A DNA stretch of 10,450 nucleotides from Cruorifilaria tuberocauda (lineage: Eukaryota; Nematoda; Chromadorea; Rhabditida; Onchocercidae): contig JABVXU010001086.1 of the NCBI GenBank assembly GCA_013365365.1, forward strand, positions 1-10,450, read 5' to 3'. Under the pieces are notes generated by a model, which saw only the letters and a program-made list of their open reading frames with translations, was not told where the DNA came from and made no database searches. Positions within the stretch are counted from its first letter, which is position 1. Every line of letters starts with the position of its first letter. The translations under genes and the position numbers were made by a program. Shown here piece by piece: positions 1 through 7,779 of the stretch.

Positions 1-7
1 TTTGCAG
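1..7 (+). promoter_or_regulatory. Probable trans-splice (or 5'UTR) acceptor of gene 1
   Basis: The first seven bases read TTTGCAG, followed by an 8-nt leader and the ATG at 16. The same arrangement (TTTGCAG or GTTGCAG, then a short leader) precedes the ATGs of genes 2 and 3. In nematodes this is the usual look of a spliced-leader trans-splice acceptor. A conventional 5'UTR intron is the alternative and cannot be excluded, because the upstream sequence is outside the window. Confidence 0.55.
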
Positions 8-15
8 TGATTACT

Positions 16-625
16 ATGCTGCTATTCGTTATCACTAAATATTTGATTGCTCCAACAATAATGTAAGTTAAAGTGCTATTATCACATTACTCATTCAGTT
101 TACCATTATTGTTTTCTTTCAGTATAGCATTGTCAGTTACTGAAGCGAATGCACAACAACAACAACAACAACAACCACAACTTTCAGTCTTACAATCGTT
201 CAGTAACAATAATTTGGGCGCAGGTGTAGGTTTTATACTTCGCTTGCAGCAGTACAGTATATGCTACAGTATCTGCGTTTTAGCATGCAATATAATAGTT
301 TTGGTACGGTATGTGGCAGATAAAGCAACAGCGCTCAAAAAATTATTTTAAATTTCAGTCGTTGAACAATAATGCAAACATAGGATCTGGCGGTGGTACA
401 AGTGATGGAACTTTCGGAGGATTACAAAATCTACTAAATCAAGCAAATCCATTTCAACAAGTTCAACCGAATCCTGTATTGGGAGGTTTCTTTTTCGGCA
501 ACCCACCATATCCTTCTATTTCATATGTTTATCCTTATCCTTATCCATACAGCTGGTACAGGCCATACTATCCATATTATTACTATCGTTCTTACTATTA
601 TCCTTACTATTATTATCGTGGTTAA
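16..625 (+). CDS. Gene 1: secreted Tyr/Pro-rich low-complexity protein, 138 aa, three exons
   Basis: Exons are 16..62, 123..225 and 359..625 (TAA at 623..625). Introns are 63..122 (phase 2) and 226..358 (phase 0), each with GT-AG ends and TTTCAG acceptors. The model is supported by the matching structure of genes 2 and 3. Residues 1-26 look like a signal peptide: Lys8 in the n-region, a hydrophobic core, and an A-N-A|Q cleavage site. The mature protein starts with seven Gln (a CAA run), then Q-S-F-S-N-N-N before intron 2 and S-L-N-N-N after it, a Gly/Ser-rich stretch, NPFQQ, and a tail in which 20 of the last 41 residues are Tyr (PYPYPY, RPYYPYYYYR, ending YYYYRG). There is no Cys. I recognise no named family. 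A secreted structural protein cross-linked through tyrosine (cuticle, eggshell or microfilarial sheath) is an inference. The start codon is the ATG aligned with those of both paralogues; the intron-reading ATG at 73 is rejected. Confidence 0.85.
154..174 (+). repeat. (CAA)7 microsatellite encoding polyglutamine
   Basis: Seven perfect CAA codons directly follow the predicted signal-peptide cleavage site in exon 2 of gene 1, and CCA CAA comes next. Genes 2 and 3 have a single CAA at this position, so the run is an expansion specific to gene 1 and is probably length-polymorphic. Confidence 0.9.
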
Positions 626-712
626 AGTTTTTTATTTTCCAAATTCTTTTTTGTACAGATTTTAAAAAGTATTTGAAAATTTTGGAAATCCAATTTGGTG
701 TTGTATTCCAAG
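626..712 (+). other. 3'UTR block of gene 1, shared with gene 3
   Basis: This stretch aligns with 8407..8500 after gene 3. TTGTACAG lies at 652..659 and 8443..8450, and TTGTATTCCAAG (701..712) matches TTGTATCCTAAG (8489..8500), with nearly equal spacing of 49 and 46 nt. I see no comparable block after gene 2. It marks common descent of the gene 1 and gene 3 3' ends. Confidence 0.6.
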
Positions 713-727
713 ATGAGCAATCTACAA

Positions 728-749
728 AATAAATTGTGAACTGAATAAA
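728..749 (+). terminator. Candidate poly(A) signals of gene 1
   Basis: Two canonical AATAAA hexamers lie at 728..733 and 744..749, about 100-120 nt after the stop codon. Either would give a 3'UTR of roughly 120-145 nt. AATAAA is common by chance in DNA this AT-rich, so the call rests mainly on position. Confidence 0.45.
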
Positions 750-883
750 TTTTAGAACCATGTCGAATATTCATGTAGCATAATTCATCATTGCCAGAGC
801 CTTGCATTACTTTGTTATTGGTCCATAATATCTAAACTAATCAGTTTTGTGAAAGACTCTTGGATTTTGGGGTTTGATTCATA

Positions 884-1010
884 AACAAATTATTTGTAAG
901 GATTTATTCCTCAAGTTTGACTTTCACCGGGCATCGACAACTGTGGTACAGCTTGCTGGAGACTGAGTTTTCTGCTCGTAATGCAAGTCGATATGAAACT
1001 TTATTAATAG
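884..1010 (-). repeat. B-type repeat, inverted copy
   Basis: Read on the + strand, this segment resembles the reverse complement of 2690..2797. Shared words include a CATA-ACAAATTATT stretch at 880..893, TTTGACTTT at 916..924, a GTACAGC...GCTGG segment around 946..959, TAATGC at 979..984 and a TTTATT near 1000. Similarity is patchy, with an insertion of about 20 nt after 893. It sits about 870 nt after the gene 1 ATG, much as copy 5425..5545 sits about 910 nt after the gene 2 ATG, but in opposite orientation. Confidence 0.4.
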
Positions 1011-1718
1011 CAGAAATGATCACAACAACGGTTGAATTATGAAATGTGACTTGTTGTGAGTCATTTCTGACTTAATAATTTCATGTAACAGCAATCAAAG
1101 TATGTATAGAATAAAACCTGTAGGGTTTTACTGTAAGAAAGTGCCAAACAGGATGAACAAGGTACAACTACAAGAGATTTTTTCATTCTTTCTTGTAGCA
1201 ATCTTCGTTTCCAGTTCAGTTACGTCCTTTTGATATAAATTCCTACTTTATGATCCTATTAAAGTTTACGATTGTTTACCCTTCTTGACATCTTATTAGT
1301 TAAGATCATTATGAGATCCGACAGCTTTTACGCTGCACATGGAAAAGGATCGCATGGAAAAGCAAAACTGGAACAATTAATGTAGACAATTGAGGAATCA
1401 ATAATATACAAGCAAGGCTTGGAGATATTATCACTGATATGGAAAAGATTAGAAATCAATTAGATGCAAATTCATTAGAAATGGAATTTAATCACCAAAT
1501 CAGTTCGATCAACAAATGAAATTGTGAAAATCGAAACGATCTTTTATTACCAATTGAATGGCCATCAATTAGTAATCCAACGCTAATCGTTAAAAAAATA
1601 AATAAATATATATATATGTTATTGACAAGTTATTAATAAATAAAAGAAGCACTTATGAGAGTGTTTATTCATAAGCTATTTCAAAATGAATGACAATTGA
1701 AAAGGACAAGTTTCACAT

Positions 1719-2310
1719 TGATGTCAGTTGAAATATGACCAATTTGTACTGTGGAGAGTAAACTGATAGTTTGTCTATCATTTTTTCACACGTAATTGGA
1801 GTGAGAATCGATCGAAGTTGCTGATAAAATCATTCTTCATTCAAGTGTTAACCTTTGATCACTAAAACATTACGTAATATTTAATCAAGCTTTCTTCTGG
1901 TATCTTCCTTATTAGATCAATATAAAGCGTGAAGAAAATAAAAAAAATCAGATACTTTTTTTAATCATCAAGTTACGACAGTAAGAGTTCAAGTCTATAT
2001 ATTTTACTTTGAACAAGACAAAAAATTTTTGTCTTGTTCAAAGATGGAATTAGAGGAAAAAGTACAAATGATGCGAGAGAGAAAATTTGTCATAGTTTGA
2101 ACTTTTCCGGTTTGAATTTTCTTTCCGAAAAAATAGTTTTTAAAGAACAGTTTTCTTCCATCTCTTTATTTCTTCTTTCGCTCGCTGCTATCGGAAAAAG
2201 TAAATAGTTGAAAAATTGGAACATTTTCGCGATATACACTTCATCCCAGTAATTATTTAAATAGCATATATTCTATAATTGTTTGTTTGTCCATCCATCT
2301 ATCCGTCCTT
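1719..2310 (+). repeat. Block A, unit 1 copy: duplicated non-coding segment
   Basis: It aligns in the same orientation with 6096..6650. Anchors are TGATGTCAGTT at 1719 (TGACGTCAGTT at 6096), GTACTGTGG, a TTTTTT-CACGTA word, TGTTAACCTTTGAT-ACTAAAACAT near 1847, TAATCAT, an almost identical stretch of about 50 nt containing AAAAAATAGTTTTTAAAGAA at about 2129, GGAACATTTTC-GCGATAT near 2219, and TGTCCATCCATC near 2288. No open frame is shared between the copies. Its position in the spacer suggests it is part of an ancestral gene-plus-spacer unit, possibly a distal regulatory region. Confidence 0.7.
2007..2043. repeat. Near-perfect 37-nt palindrome (18-bp arms)
   Basis: The left arm starts CTTTGAACAAGAC followed by six A; the right arm is five T followed by GTCTTGTTCAAAG. 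The arms are exact complements around a single central A. As RNA it would form a stem of about 16 bp with a minimal loop; as DNA it could extrude a cruciform. Block A' lacks it, so it arose or was inserted in this copy only. Confidence 0.9.
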
Positions 2311-2333
2311 CCTATACCTTTATAGGATATCGA

Positions 2334-2346
2334 GAAACTTCTCGAA
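2334..2346 (+). promoter_or_regulatory. Heat-shock-element-like motif
   Basis: The sequence GAA-AC-TTC-TC-GAA gives three perfect alternating nGAAn units in register, the consensus bound by HSF trimers. It is nested in a 7-bp inverted repeat (TCGAGAA...TTCTCGA). A nearly identical motif with similar 3' flank occurs at 10355..10367. No gene starts close by, so a function as an enhancer is only inferred. Confidence 0.4.
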
Positions 2347-2689
2347 ATATTTTCAACTATAATATTTATCACATAACTAAACCAAATAATTAAACCAACA
2401 AATCCTTCCATTCTCTATGATTCATTATTGCTAGAAGTTAGCATATTCCATCATAAAGACTGATTTATAGAATCTCTTCTAATTTGCTATTTTTCTATTT
2501 TGTGAACTTTTTTATTGCATGTCGATCCGCTTTTTTGTGAATGTATTATTTAATTACTGCCTAAGGCTTTGCTCAGGCTTCTCTTTACGATTATAAGTTT
2601 ATTGGGAGTGTATTGCTCACCTGCAGTTAAGTCAGGACTTACGATGAGGTGTAGCTTTTGACCGATTATCCTTTTTGAGTTATGGTTGT

Positions 2690-2797
2690 TACTATCAGTT
2701 CTCAATAAAGCATTAGTGTCGACCTGTTGGACCAGCAGATAACTGTATTAAAGTTCGACAGTGTCCAGTCAAAGTCAAATAATAATTTGTCTATGAA
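2690..2797 (+). repeat. B-type repeat, direct copy
   Basis: It aligns over its whole length with 5425..5545: a TTGTTACTATCAGTTCT-like start, AATAAA, GTCGA near 2719, then a TTCGACAGTGT word, GTCAAA and AATAATTTG. The second copy carries an extra stretch of about 16-19 nt in the middle. It has no coding potential. It could be a fragment of a mobile element or the 3' end of a lost gene copy, because in unit 2 the element holds the likely poly(A) signal. Confidence 0.55.
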
Positions 2798-4303
2798 ATC
2801 GCAATCCAAAAAAGTTCATGACACAGGAAACGAAAGTTCAGCTTTATATTTTTAAGAATCTGTTTAATTCTCAAAGAGCTTGATCATTGTTCGTGAGAAT
2901 TTTTATTAGATGCATAAAGAATCCATAATGCTATTATCCCTTCAGTTAATGTTTTGACATTTCCATTAATTGTTTACGTATATTGCATGAGATTTAAAGC
3001 TAAACAACTTGTTCATGTTTACTAACAATAACTGCGATTGAATTGCAAGGTTTCATCACACGCAATCACTTTTCTTCCTCTTTTCTAAATGAATTCTTTC
3101 GATGACTTTACCGCATGAAAGCTATGATAGTCGATAAAGCTTACGCATATCATAGATCCAAATATCAAAACCTCATTAATCTTTATGAATTTTATATCAC
3201 CATCACAATTATCAGTTAGTCATTTAGCAGATTGGTTTTTGGAATTAGGTTTATGAAGATCAGAGAAATGAATGGTTTAGTGAGAAACGATCACTCACTG
3301 TGATAAGAATAACTTTGAAGTGCTTAGGAGGACACTTAACAACCAATCAGAGAGCCATTTGATAAAACATTCTCTAAACATCTAATTCCTTAAATGCTGA
3401 TAGGTACAAGTAAGTTATGATAGTAATCATCCCACTCAAGCAATACGTCGTGTTACTATGAAAGATAATCGAATTTTTTTTCCACTCATTAGATATCATA
3501 AGATTTCTGATCGGATTCTATCAGATAAGTTTAATGAGCAGAAGAAAATGAAATTAATTAACTAATTATCATGATAATGGAAAAATAAAAGATAGCGCCT
3601 ATCTGTTTGACTATTCAAATTGTTGAATTACACAAAAAGGAATGAAGTAAATGGATATGCAGTAATGAACAGGAGAGGAAATTATCAACTTATGTGTACC
3701 GTACCGTTTTATGGAATATAGCTAACTAGGTTAACTGTTTATTTAGCCTATTTCGCTTATTTCATGAATGCATGGTGGAACATTTGTTTTCCGGAAATAT
3801 AATTATAATATATTTTTCAGCTTCCCAGTTTACCTTAGCCGCTTCCTTATCATGAAATCGGCTATCTAGGATTAGTCATACAATTAATTTTTCACCTATT
3901 GCGCACATTTTTTTTGACGCTTTTTGACACATTAGGAATAAAATTAATTCCTGTAAGAATCGTACTCGAATTTCGCAAAAATAGAAATTTTGTTTTCCAT
4001 TGCGATTATTTTTTTTGCAAAGAAGCAAGGAAATGTAATCTGAGATTTGTGTATTACACAAGTTTTAAAATTTATAGCATCACAACTACAGTTTAGTAAT
4101 TAAGGAGATCATTTTCTTAATTGGAAGATGCAATAACTGAATTTATTCAATGACAAACCTATCAAATGAATCTATCTTAATAAATCACTTAATGTTGCCA
4201 GCAATGAATCACTGAACTGAACAGATTTAATACGACACTGATCAACTTTACTCTCTGTTTTTCTGTTTATCTTTCTAATTAAACTAAATACACAATCTTC
4301 CCT

Positions 4304-4480
4304 TATCTCAGATGAATTTTACATTGTCATCTAAACATAAACAGAAATATAAACTTTTGAAGAACAAAACGAAAATAAATTAAAAATTCCTCATGTAATA
4401 AACTATCCTCAATAGCACACAATGAATGTTTTTCTACAGTTTCGTATATGAGAGTAACCGTATCGATTGTACTTCTCAAA
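4304..4480 (+). promoter_or_regulatory. Conserved upstream block of gene 2
   Basis: It aligns with 7550..7750 upstream of gene 3. TATCTCAGATGAATTT is exact at 4304 and 7550, and further on an ACAGTTTCGTA / ACTGTTTCATA word and a GTATC-ATTGTAC word recur before the acceptor. The block starts 208 nt (gene 2) and 230 nt (gene 3) before the ATG. It is a candidate promoter/outron region, though simple common descent would also explain the match. Confidence 0.5.
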
Positions 4481-4492
4481 TCATATTTGCAG
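4481..4492 (+). promoter_or_regulatory. Probable trans-splice acceptor of gene 2
   Basis: ATTTGCAG ends at 4492, leaving a 19-nt leader that begins GAATT before the ATG at 4512. Gene 3 has the same layout: GTTGCAG, a GAATT-starting leader, also 19 nt. The shared acceptor and leader length support splicing here rather than a chance AG. Confidence 0.6.
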
Positions 4493-4511
4493 GAATTCCA
4501 TATTGACTGTT

Positions 4512-5025
4512 ATGCAGCTGTTCGTTATCACTAAATATTTGATTACTCTAACAACAATGTAAGTTGAATGAGAATACTTGTTATCATCAATCACTAATTC
4601 ATTTATCTTTGTTAACTCTCTCTTTCAGGACAATGTTATCAATTACCAAAACAAATGCACAAAGGATTTTAAGCATAAATTCGTTCAATGGAAACAGGGT
4701 AGGCGCGAACGTAAGTTTTATAGCTATCATGATATTTACCTGTCTTCGGTATATGATAAATTTAAGCGTTTATTTCCTCCTTAATGCTTTTAAATTTCAG
4801 TCTTTGAACAATAACCTGAACGTGTTCACAGGTGGAGCAACAAATCCATTTCAAAATCAATTTCAACAGTTTCAACAATTCCAAAATCTCTTTCCTAGGT
4901 TTCCTGCGTTTAACGCTGGTTTCCAAGGTTTCTTACTGGGCAGTGCATTTGCTAGAAGTCTGAGATATCCTTTCGGTTTTTATGGCGGTTACCCGTACTT
5001 TGGGTATTATTATTATTTTGGTTAA
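4512..5025 (+). CDS. Gene 2: secreted Phe/Gln/Tyr-rich low-complexity protein, 117 aa, three exons
   Basis: Exons are 4512..4558, 4629..4710 and 4801..5025 (TAA at 5023..5025). Introns are 4559..4628 (phase 2) and 4711..4800 (phase 0). The first exon is nearly identical to that of gene 1 (both encode LFVITKYLI). Residues 1-26 form the likely signal peptide, cleaved at T-N-A|Q. The mature part has SFNGN before intron 2 and SLNNN after it, an NPFQ start to a Gln/Phe stretch (QFQQFQQFQ), several x-F-P/F-x-G steps, and a tail with 8 Tyr in the last 22 residues, ending GYYYYFG. There is no Cys. It is the shortest of the three and lacks the Pro-Tyr runs of gene 1. The second intron is 90 nt with no in-frame stop, so unspliced RNA would still read through. 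The product is unnamed; a secreted matrix component is inferred from composition and paralogy. A single-exon reading from 4564 is rejected because it would include both introns' sequence and lose the signal peptide. Confidence 0.85.
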
Positions 5026-5421
5026 CTGTATTGTCCATATTACTGTTCATATTACTGTTCCTGGTTAACTGTTTTCATTTTTTCAAATTACTTTATAATC
5101 ATCGAGTTGATTCGAAGATTGCGCAGAATTATTTCCTACAGACGAAATTTATTAAGCTTTTAAATAGATCGCAAATTATTTTTTTCTTTTTTTTGGAAAT
5201 ATCCGAAGATCTATGCTGCTGTGGTGAAAAACCTAAATCACATAAAAGAAAGTGTTAAATCCGTAGATAATGAAATTATATATTGTTCTACTTCACTTCA
5301 TCATTCATCATCCTTAAGAGATGATGGAGAATTTATCACTGTACAAGAATTTCTTTGTAAAGAGAAAAGTATCTTAGGACGATATCCTACCAGATATGAC
5401 AAGATTTCCATTCTTAATTAA
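5026..5421 (+). pseudogene. Open frame continuing after the gene 2 stop; possible decayed or alternative 3' exon
   Basis: The frame of gene 2 exon 3 continues past TAA 5023..5025 with only one more stop (5161) before TAA 5419..5421. The first part encodes a C-x-Y-Y repeat (YCPYYCSYYCSW). The second (5164..5421) encodes 85 residues rich in charged and Ser residues, e.g. VKNLNHIKESVKSVDNEI, unlike the matrix-type tail. A pyrimidine-rich tract followed by AG at 5207..5208 could act as a splice acceptor. In DNA this AT-rich such openness over 130 codons is unexpected but not impossible by chance. It could be a relic of a longer tail, a 3' exon of another transcript, or simply 3'UTR. No family is recognised. 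Confidence 0.3.
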
Positions 5422-5424
5422 TTG

Positions 5425-5545
5425 CTGTTACCATTAGTTCTGAATAAAATATTGACGTCGATTTGTACGAGCACCACATAGCTCAATTTTCACTAACTGT
5501 AATATAATTCGACGTGTTCAGTTAACTCAAATAAATTATTTGCCA
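5425..5545 (+). repeat. B-type repeat, third copy
   Basis: It is the direct copy of 2690..2797, beginning right after the open frame that follows gene 2. It shares TTACCATTAGTTCTGAATAA-like, GTCGA, TTCGAC-GTGT and AAATTATTTG words, with a middle insertion of about 16-19 nt. It carries the only good poly(A) hexamer near gene 2. Confidence 0.55.
5443..5448 (+). terminator. Candidate poly(A) signal for gene 2
   Basis: This AATAAA is the first canonical hexamer after the gene 2 stop, 418 nt downstream. If it is used, the whole open stretch 5026..5421 lies in the gene 2 3'UTR. The paralogous repeat at 2690..2797 also has AATAAA at the matching place. Confidence 0.35.
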
Positions 5546-6095
5546 GTAAATCTCGAATTTTAATTCTGTATTATGCATTTGTAGTATGCAAACTAATCAG
5601 CAACTTATGAACTAACAAAACATGAAATTAATTAATATATCTGTAAGTGATGAATTCAAATGCCAATTACTTATTGAAATATTCCAGTAATTAAATGCGA
5701 ATTGATTAAATTTTCATTGAAAATCGTATACCAAGTTTGTATTTCCAGAATACATTCCATAAAATATCCTTTGAACTCTAAATGTATAAGACTGTGTATT
5801 TTAATTGCAAAGTTAGCCTTCGAGATTATACGTCAATCATATGCTCGGGCATTTTGATGTTGTTTATGAAGTCAGATTCTGTTTGGTACAATTGATTGAT
5901 ATTCATTAATATAAAACAGTCCGATTATTTGAATTGGTAATTTCACCAGTAATTGAAGAAATGATTAAGGATGAATGATCAGCACATTTATTAGAAAATT
6001 ATTCGTTATACCTCAAGAGAAGAAAAGTAAACAAAAATTCTTTAATGAAAAAACAAATCATCGGCGAAAAAAAAGTTGCGCAGTTTTTTGCACGG
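5546..6095. other. Spacer after gene 2, nothing assignable
   Basis: About 550 nt of AT-rich sequence between the B-type repeat and block A'. I see no exon, hairpin or repeat here that stands out from the background. Confidence 0.6.
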
Positions 6096-6650
6096 TGACG
6101 TCAGTTAAAATGTGATGTACAAATAATTGTACTGTGGGAAGTAGTAACTGTTGGAACCTTTGCTTCCAACTTTTTTATCACGTAGTTAGAATTGAACTGT
6201 ACTGAATCCTTCCATTATTCTTCCTTTTCTTAAGGATCACTCATTGTTAACCTTTGATTACTAAAACATCCAGCAAATTGGCCAACAGCTTTTCGTTCTC
6301 AGACCAATAATAGACATGAATGGAACAACTGTTCTCTTAATCATTGAGCTATTATGATTAGAGTTCATTGATTATCAACATCTCTCTCTCTAAAAACTTT
6401 TTTTGCCATTTAAAGTGTTAATTGAAGAGTGAAAACAAAAAGGAAAGAACGAGTTCCATGATTGAAACTTTTTCCAAAAAATAGTTTTTAAAGAACAGTT
6501 TTCCTCCTTCTCTTTATTTCTTCTCTCACAACAGTTGTCTGCTGTATCGGGGAAATAAGCCAAGCTAAAGAAGTGGAACATTTTCTGCGATATTCGATTA
6601 GCATACGTTCTCTGATCATCTGTGTCCATTCATCCATCCATTTTACTTAT
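6096..6650 (+). repeat. Block A', unit 2 copy of the duplicated non-coding segment
   Basis: It is co-linear with 1719..2310 (anchors listed there). It starts with a perfect TGACGTCA at 6096..6103, a CRE/bZIP-type palindrome, where the other copy has TGATGTCA. A small hairpin (TTGGAA...TTCCAA, near 6151..6169) is private to this copy, as is a CT run near 6381..6391. The 37-nt palindrome and the heat-shock-like motif of unit 1 are absent. It begins 1584 nt after the gene 2 ATG, compared with 1703 nt for block A after the gene 1 ATG. Confidence 0.7.
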
Positions 6651-7032
6651 TTTCGGTAAAGCAAAAGTTCGGCTTCATGATTTCAAGAATTTGTTCAATC
6701 CATTTCTAACTAGGAGTTCATTTGTTTGGGAATCGAAATTTCTGAATAAGTTTTTGTTAATTTTAAAACTAATTTGCTTCAAATACTTGCTGTTCCATGA
6801 TGTGTTACTGTAACAATTTTTCTTGTTTACAACATTTTTACGTTGCTTAGGCTTATCGAATTCTCGAAGTACAATAGCCTGGCACTACCTTACAGCAATC
6901 TTACTTTTCTTTTCATCTCTATATAAAACTTCACTGAAATTTGAAAAAAGTGCAGAAATTCAGTTAGAGAGAGAGATAATGTCGAGAAAATACATGATAC
7001 AAATGCTAAATTATTCGTACGATAGTGAATAA
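6622..7032 (+). other. Weak open frame with one internal stop, probably non-coding
   Basis: One frame stays open from 6622 to TAA 7030..7032 except for TAA at 6811..6813. The reading is hydrophobic (many Phe/Leu) up to about residue 100 and then charged. It partly overlaps block A', has no counterpart in unit 1, and shows no convincing splice sites or recognisable motif. Chance openness is the likeliest explanation; a decayed exon is possible. Confidence 0.15.
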
Positions 7033-7549
7033 TGATGTTGCAGTCATCCAGCTTAACTACTGCACTGATTAGCATGTCATTATCATGCATGTTTCATGAA
7101 TTGTTTTTTTATTTACTCAAAAATATGATTATTTCATACTATCAAAACATAGAATTAGTCATGAAATAATTTCATTTCTAATTGTTCCGCAATCGATTTT
7201 CCTGATACCTTCAAAGTCAACACTTCAGAAATAGAATTGAAGAGACAGAACTAAATTCGACACAAACAACACAAGTTTTCCTTCAGGACCAGTTTTTTGT
7301 AAAGGGGGGAGGAGATGTGGTGTTATCAGTTTTTGTACAGCGTCAATGAATTGGTGGCTTTCTCCAATTCAGCCAACTGAGAAATTTCACTTCATGAACA
7401 ATTCGCTTTTATCATTAATCAAATATGGTTGCTAATAGATTCTATCTTACTTCTAAGCGATTTCATTCTAAATTTAATAACTCATCATCTTTACTGATAA
7501 TGAAATTAAAGGGATTGTTTTTGAAAAATACAAGCAAGCGTATTTCACG
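7033..7549. other. Spacer before gene 3, nothing assignable
   Basis: AT-rich sequence without a supported exon. A 15-nt palindrome (ATGAAAT-A-ATTTCAT) lies at 7161..7175 and a G-rich stretch (AAAGGGGGGAGGAG) near 7302..7315. Neither has a paralogous copy. Confidence 0.55.
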
Positions 7550-7750
7550 TATCTCAGATGAATTTCACGTCGTTCATTAAGCATTCTGAAATAATACCTT
7601 CTAGATTCCCTATAATTTACATCGTTAGGACGAAATGTAAAGGCAACAACAGTAACAATACAAGAAATATTTTTGAACTGTTTCATAGACGTCGTCAGAC
7701 TGATAGTATCATCAATTGTACAGAAAAATTTAACACTTCTATTATCAATC
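7550..7750 (+). promoter_or_regulatory. Conserved upstream block of gene 3
   Basis: It is the counterpart of 4304..4480 upstream of gene 2, sharing the exact TATCTCAGATGAATTT at 7550 and later words close to the acceptor. Its start lies 230 nt before the ATG. An open reading from 7558 runs through it into exon 1 of gene 3 in frame, but the paralogous block of gene 2 is not open, so this is unlikely to be coding. Confidence 0.5.
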
Positions 7751-7760
7751 ATAGTTGCAG
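7751..7760 (+). promoter_or_regulatory. Probable trans-splice acceptor of gene 3
   Basis: AGTTGCAG ends at 7760 and is followed by a 19-nt leader starting GAATTTTGG before the ATG at 7780. The position and leader length equal those of gene 2. Confidence 0.55.
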
Positions 7761-7779
7761 GAATTTTGGACTGTTCAGT

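Larger units (their letters stand above)
750..4303. other. Spacer between genes 1 and 2, no gene seen
   Basis: About 3.5 kb with no supported exon on either strand; the open frames are short and have no conserved counterpart. It contains an inverted B-type repeat (884..1010), block A (1719..2310) with a 37-nt palindrome and a heat-shock-like motif, and a direct B-type repeat (2690..2797). There is a short TA run near 1606..1618. The rest (about 1011..1718 and 2800..4303) is AT-rich unique-looking sequence in which I see nothing assignable. Confidence 0.6.

Noticed and set aside
73..351. Single-exon reading of gene 1 starting at ATG 73
   Set aside because: The ATG lies in intron 1 and the reading ends in intron 2. 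The three-exon model is conserved in all three copies.
516..807. Minus-strand open frames opposite the 3' end of gene 1
   Set aside because: They are the antisense of the Tyr codon runs (TAT/TAC read as ATA/GTA) plus the 3'UTR, with no signal or paralogue behind genes 2 and 3.
1606..1618. TA-dinucleotide run
   Set aside because: A short simple repeat that is common in this composition. It is not near a gene start.
3876..4096. Overlapping open frames on both strands
   Set aside because: Short, Phe/Lys/Asn-rich readings of AT-rich DNA, with no splice logic and no counterpart in the other spacer.
7161..7175. 15-nt palindrome, with a similar one near 9841..9855
   Set aside because: Arms of 7 bp in AT-rich DNA are expected by chance and are not conserved between units.
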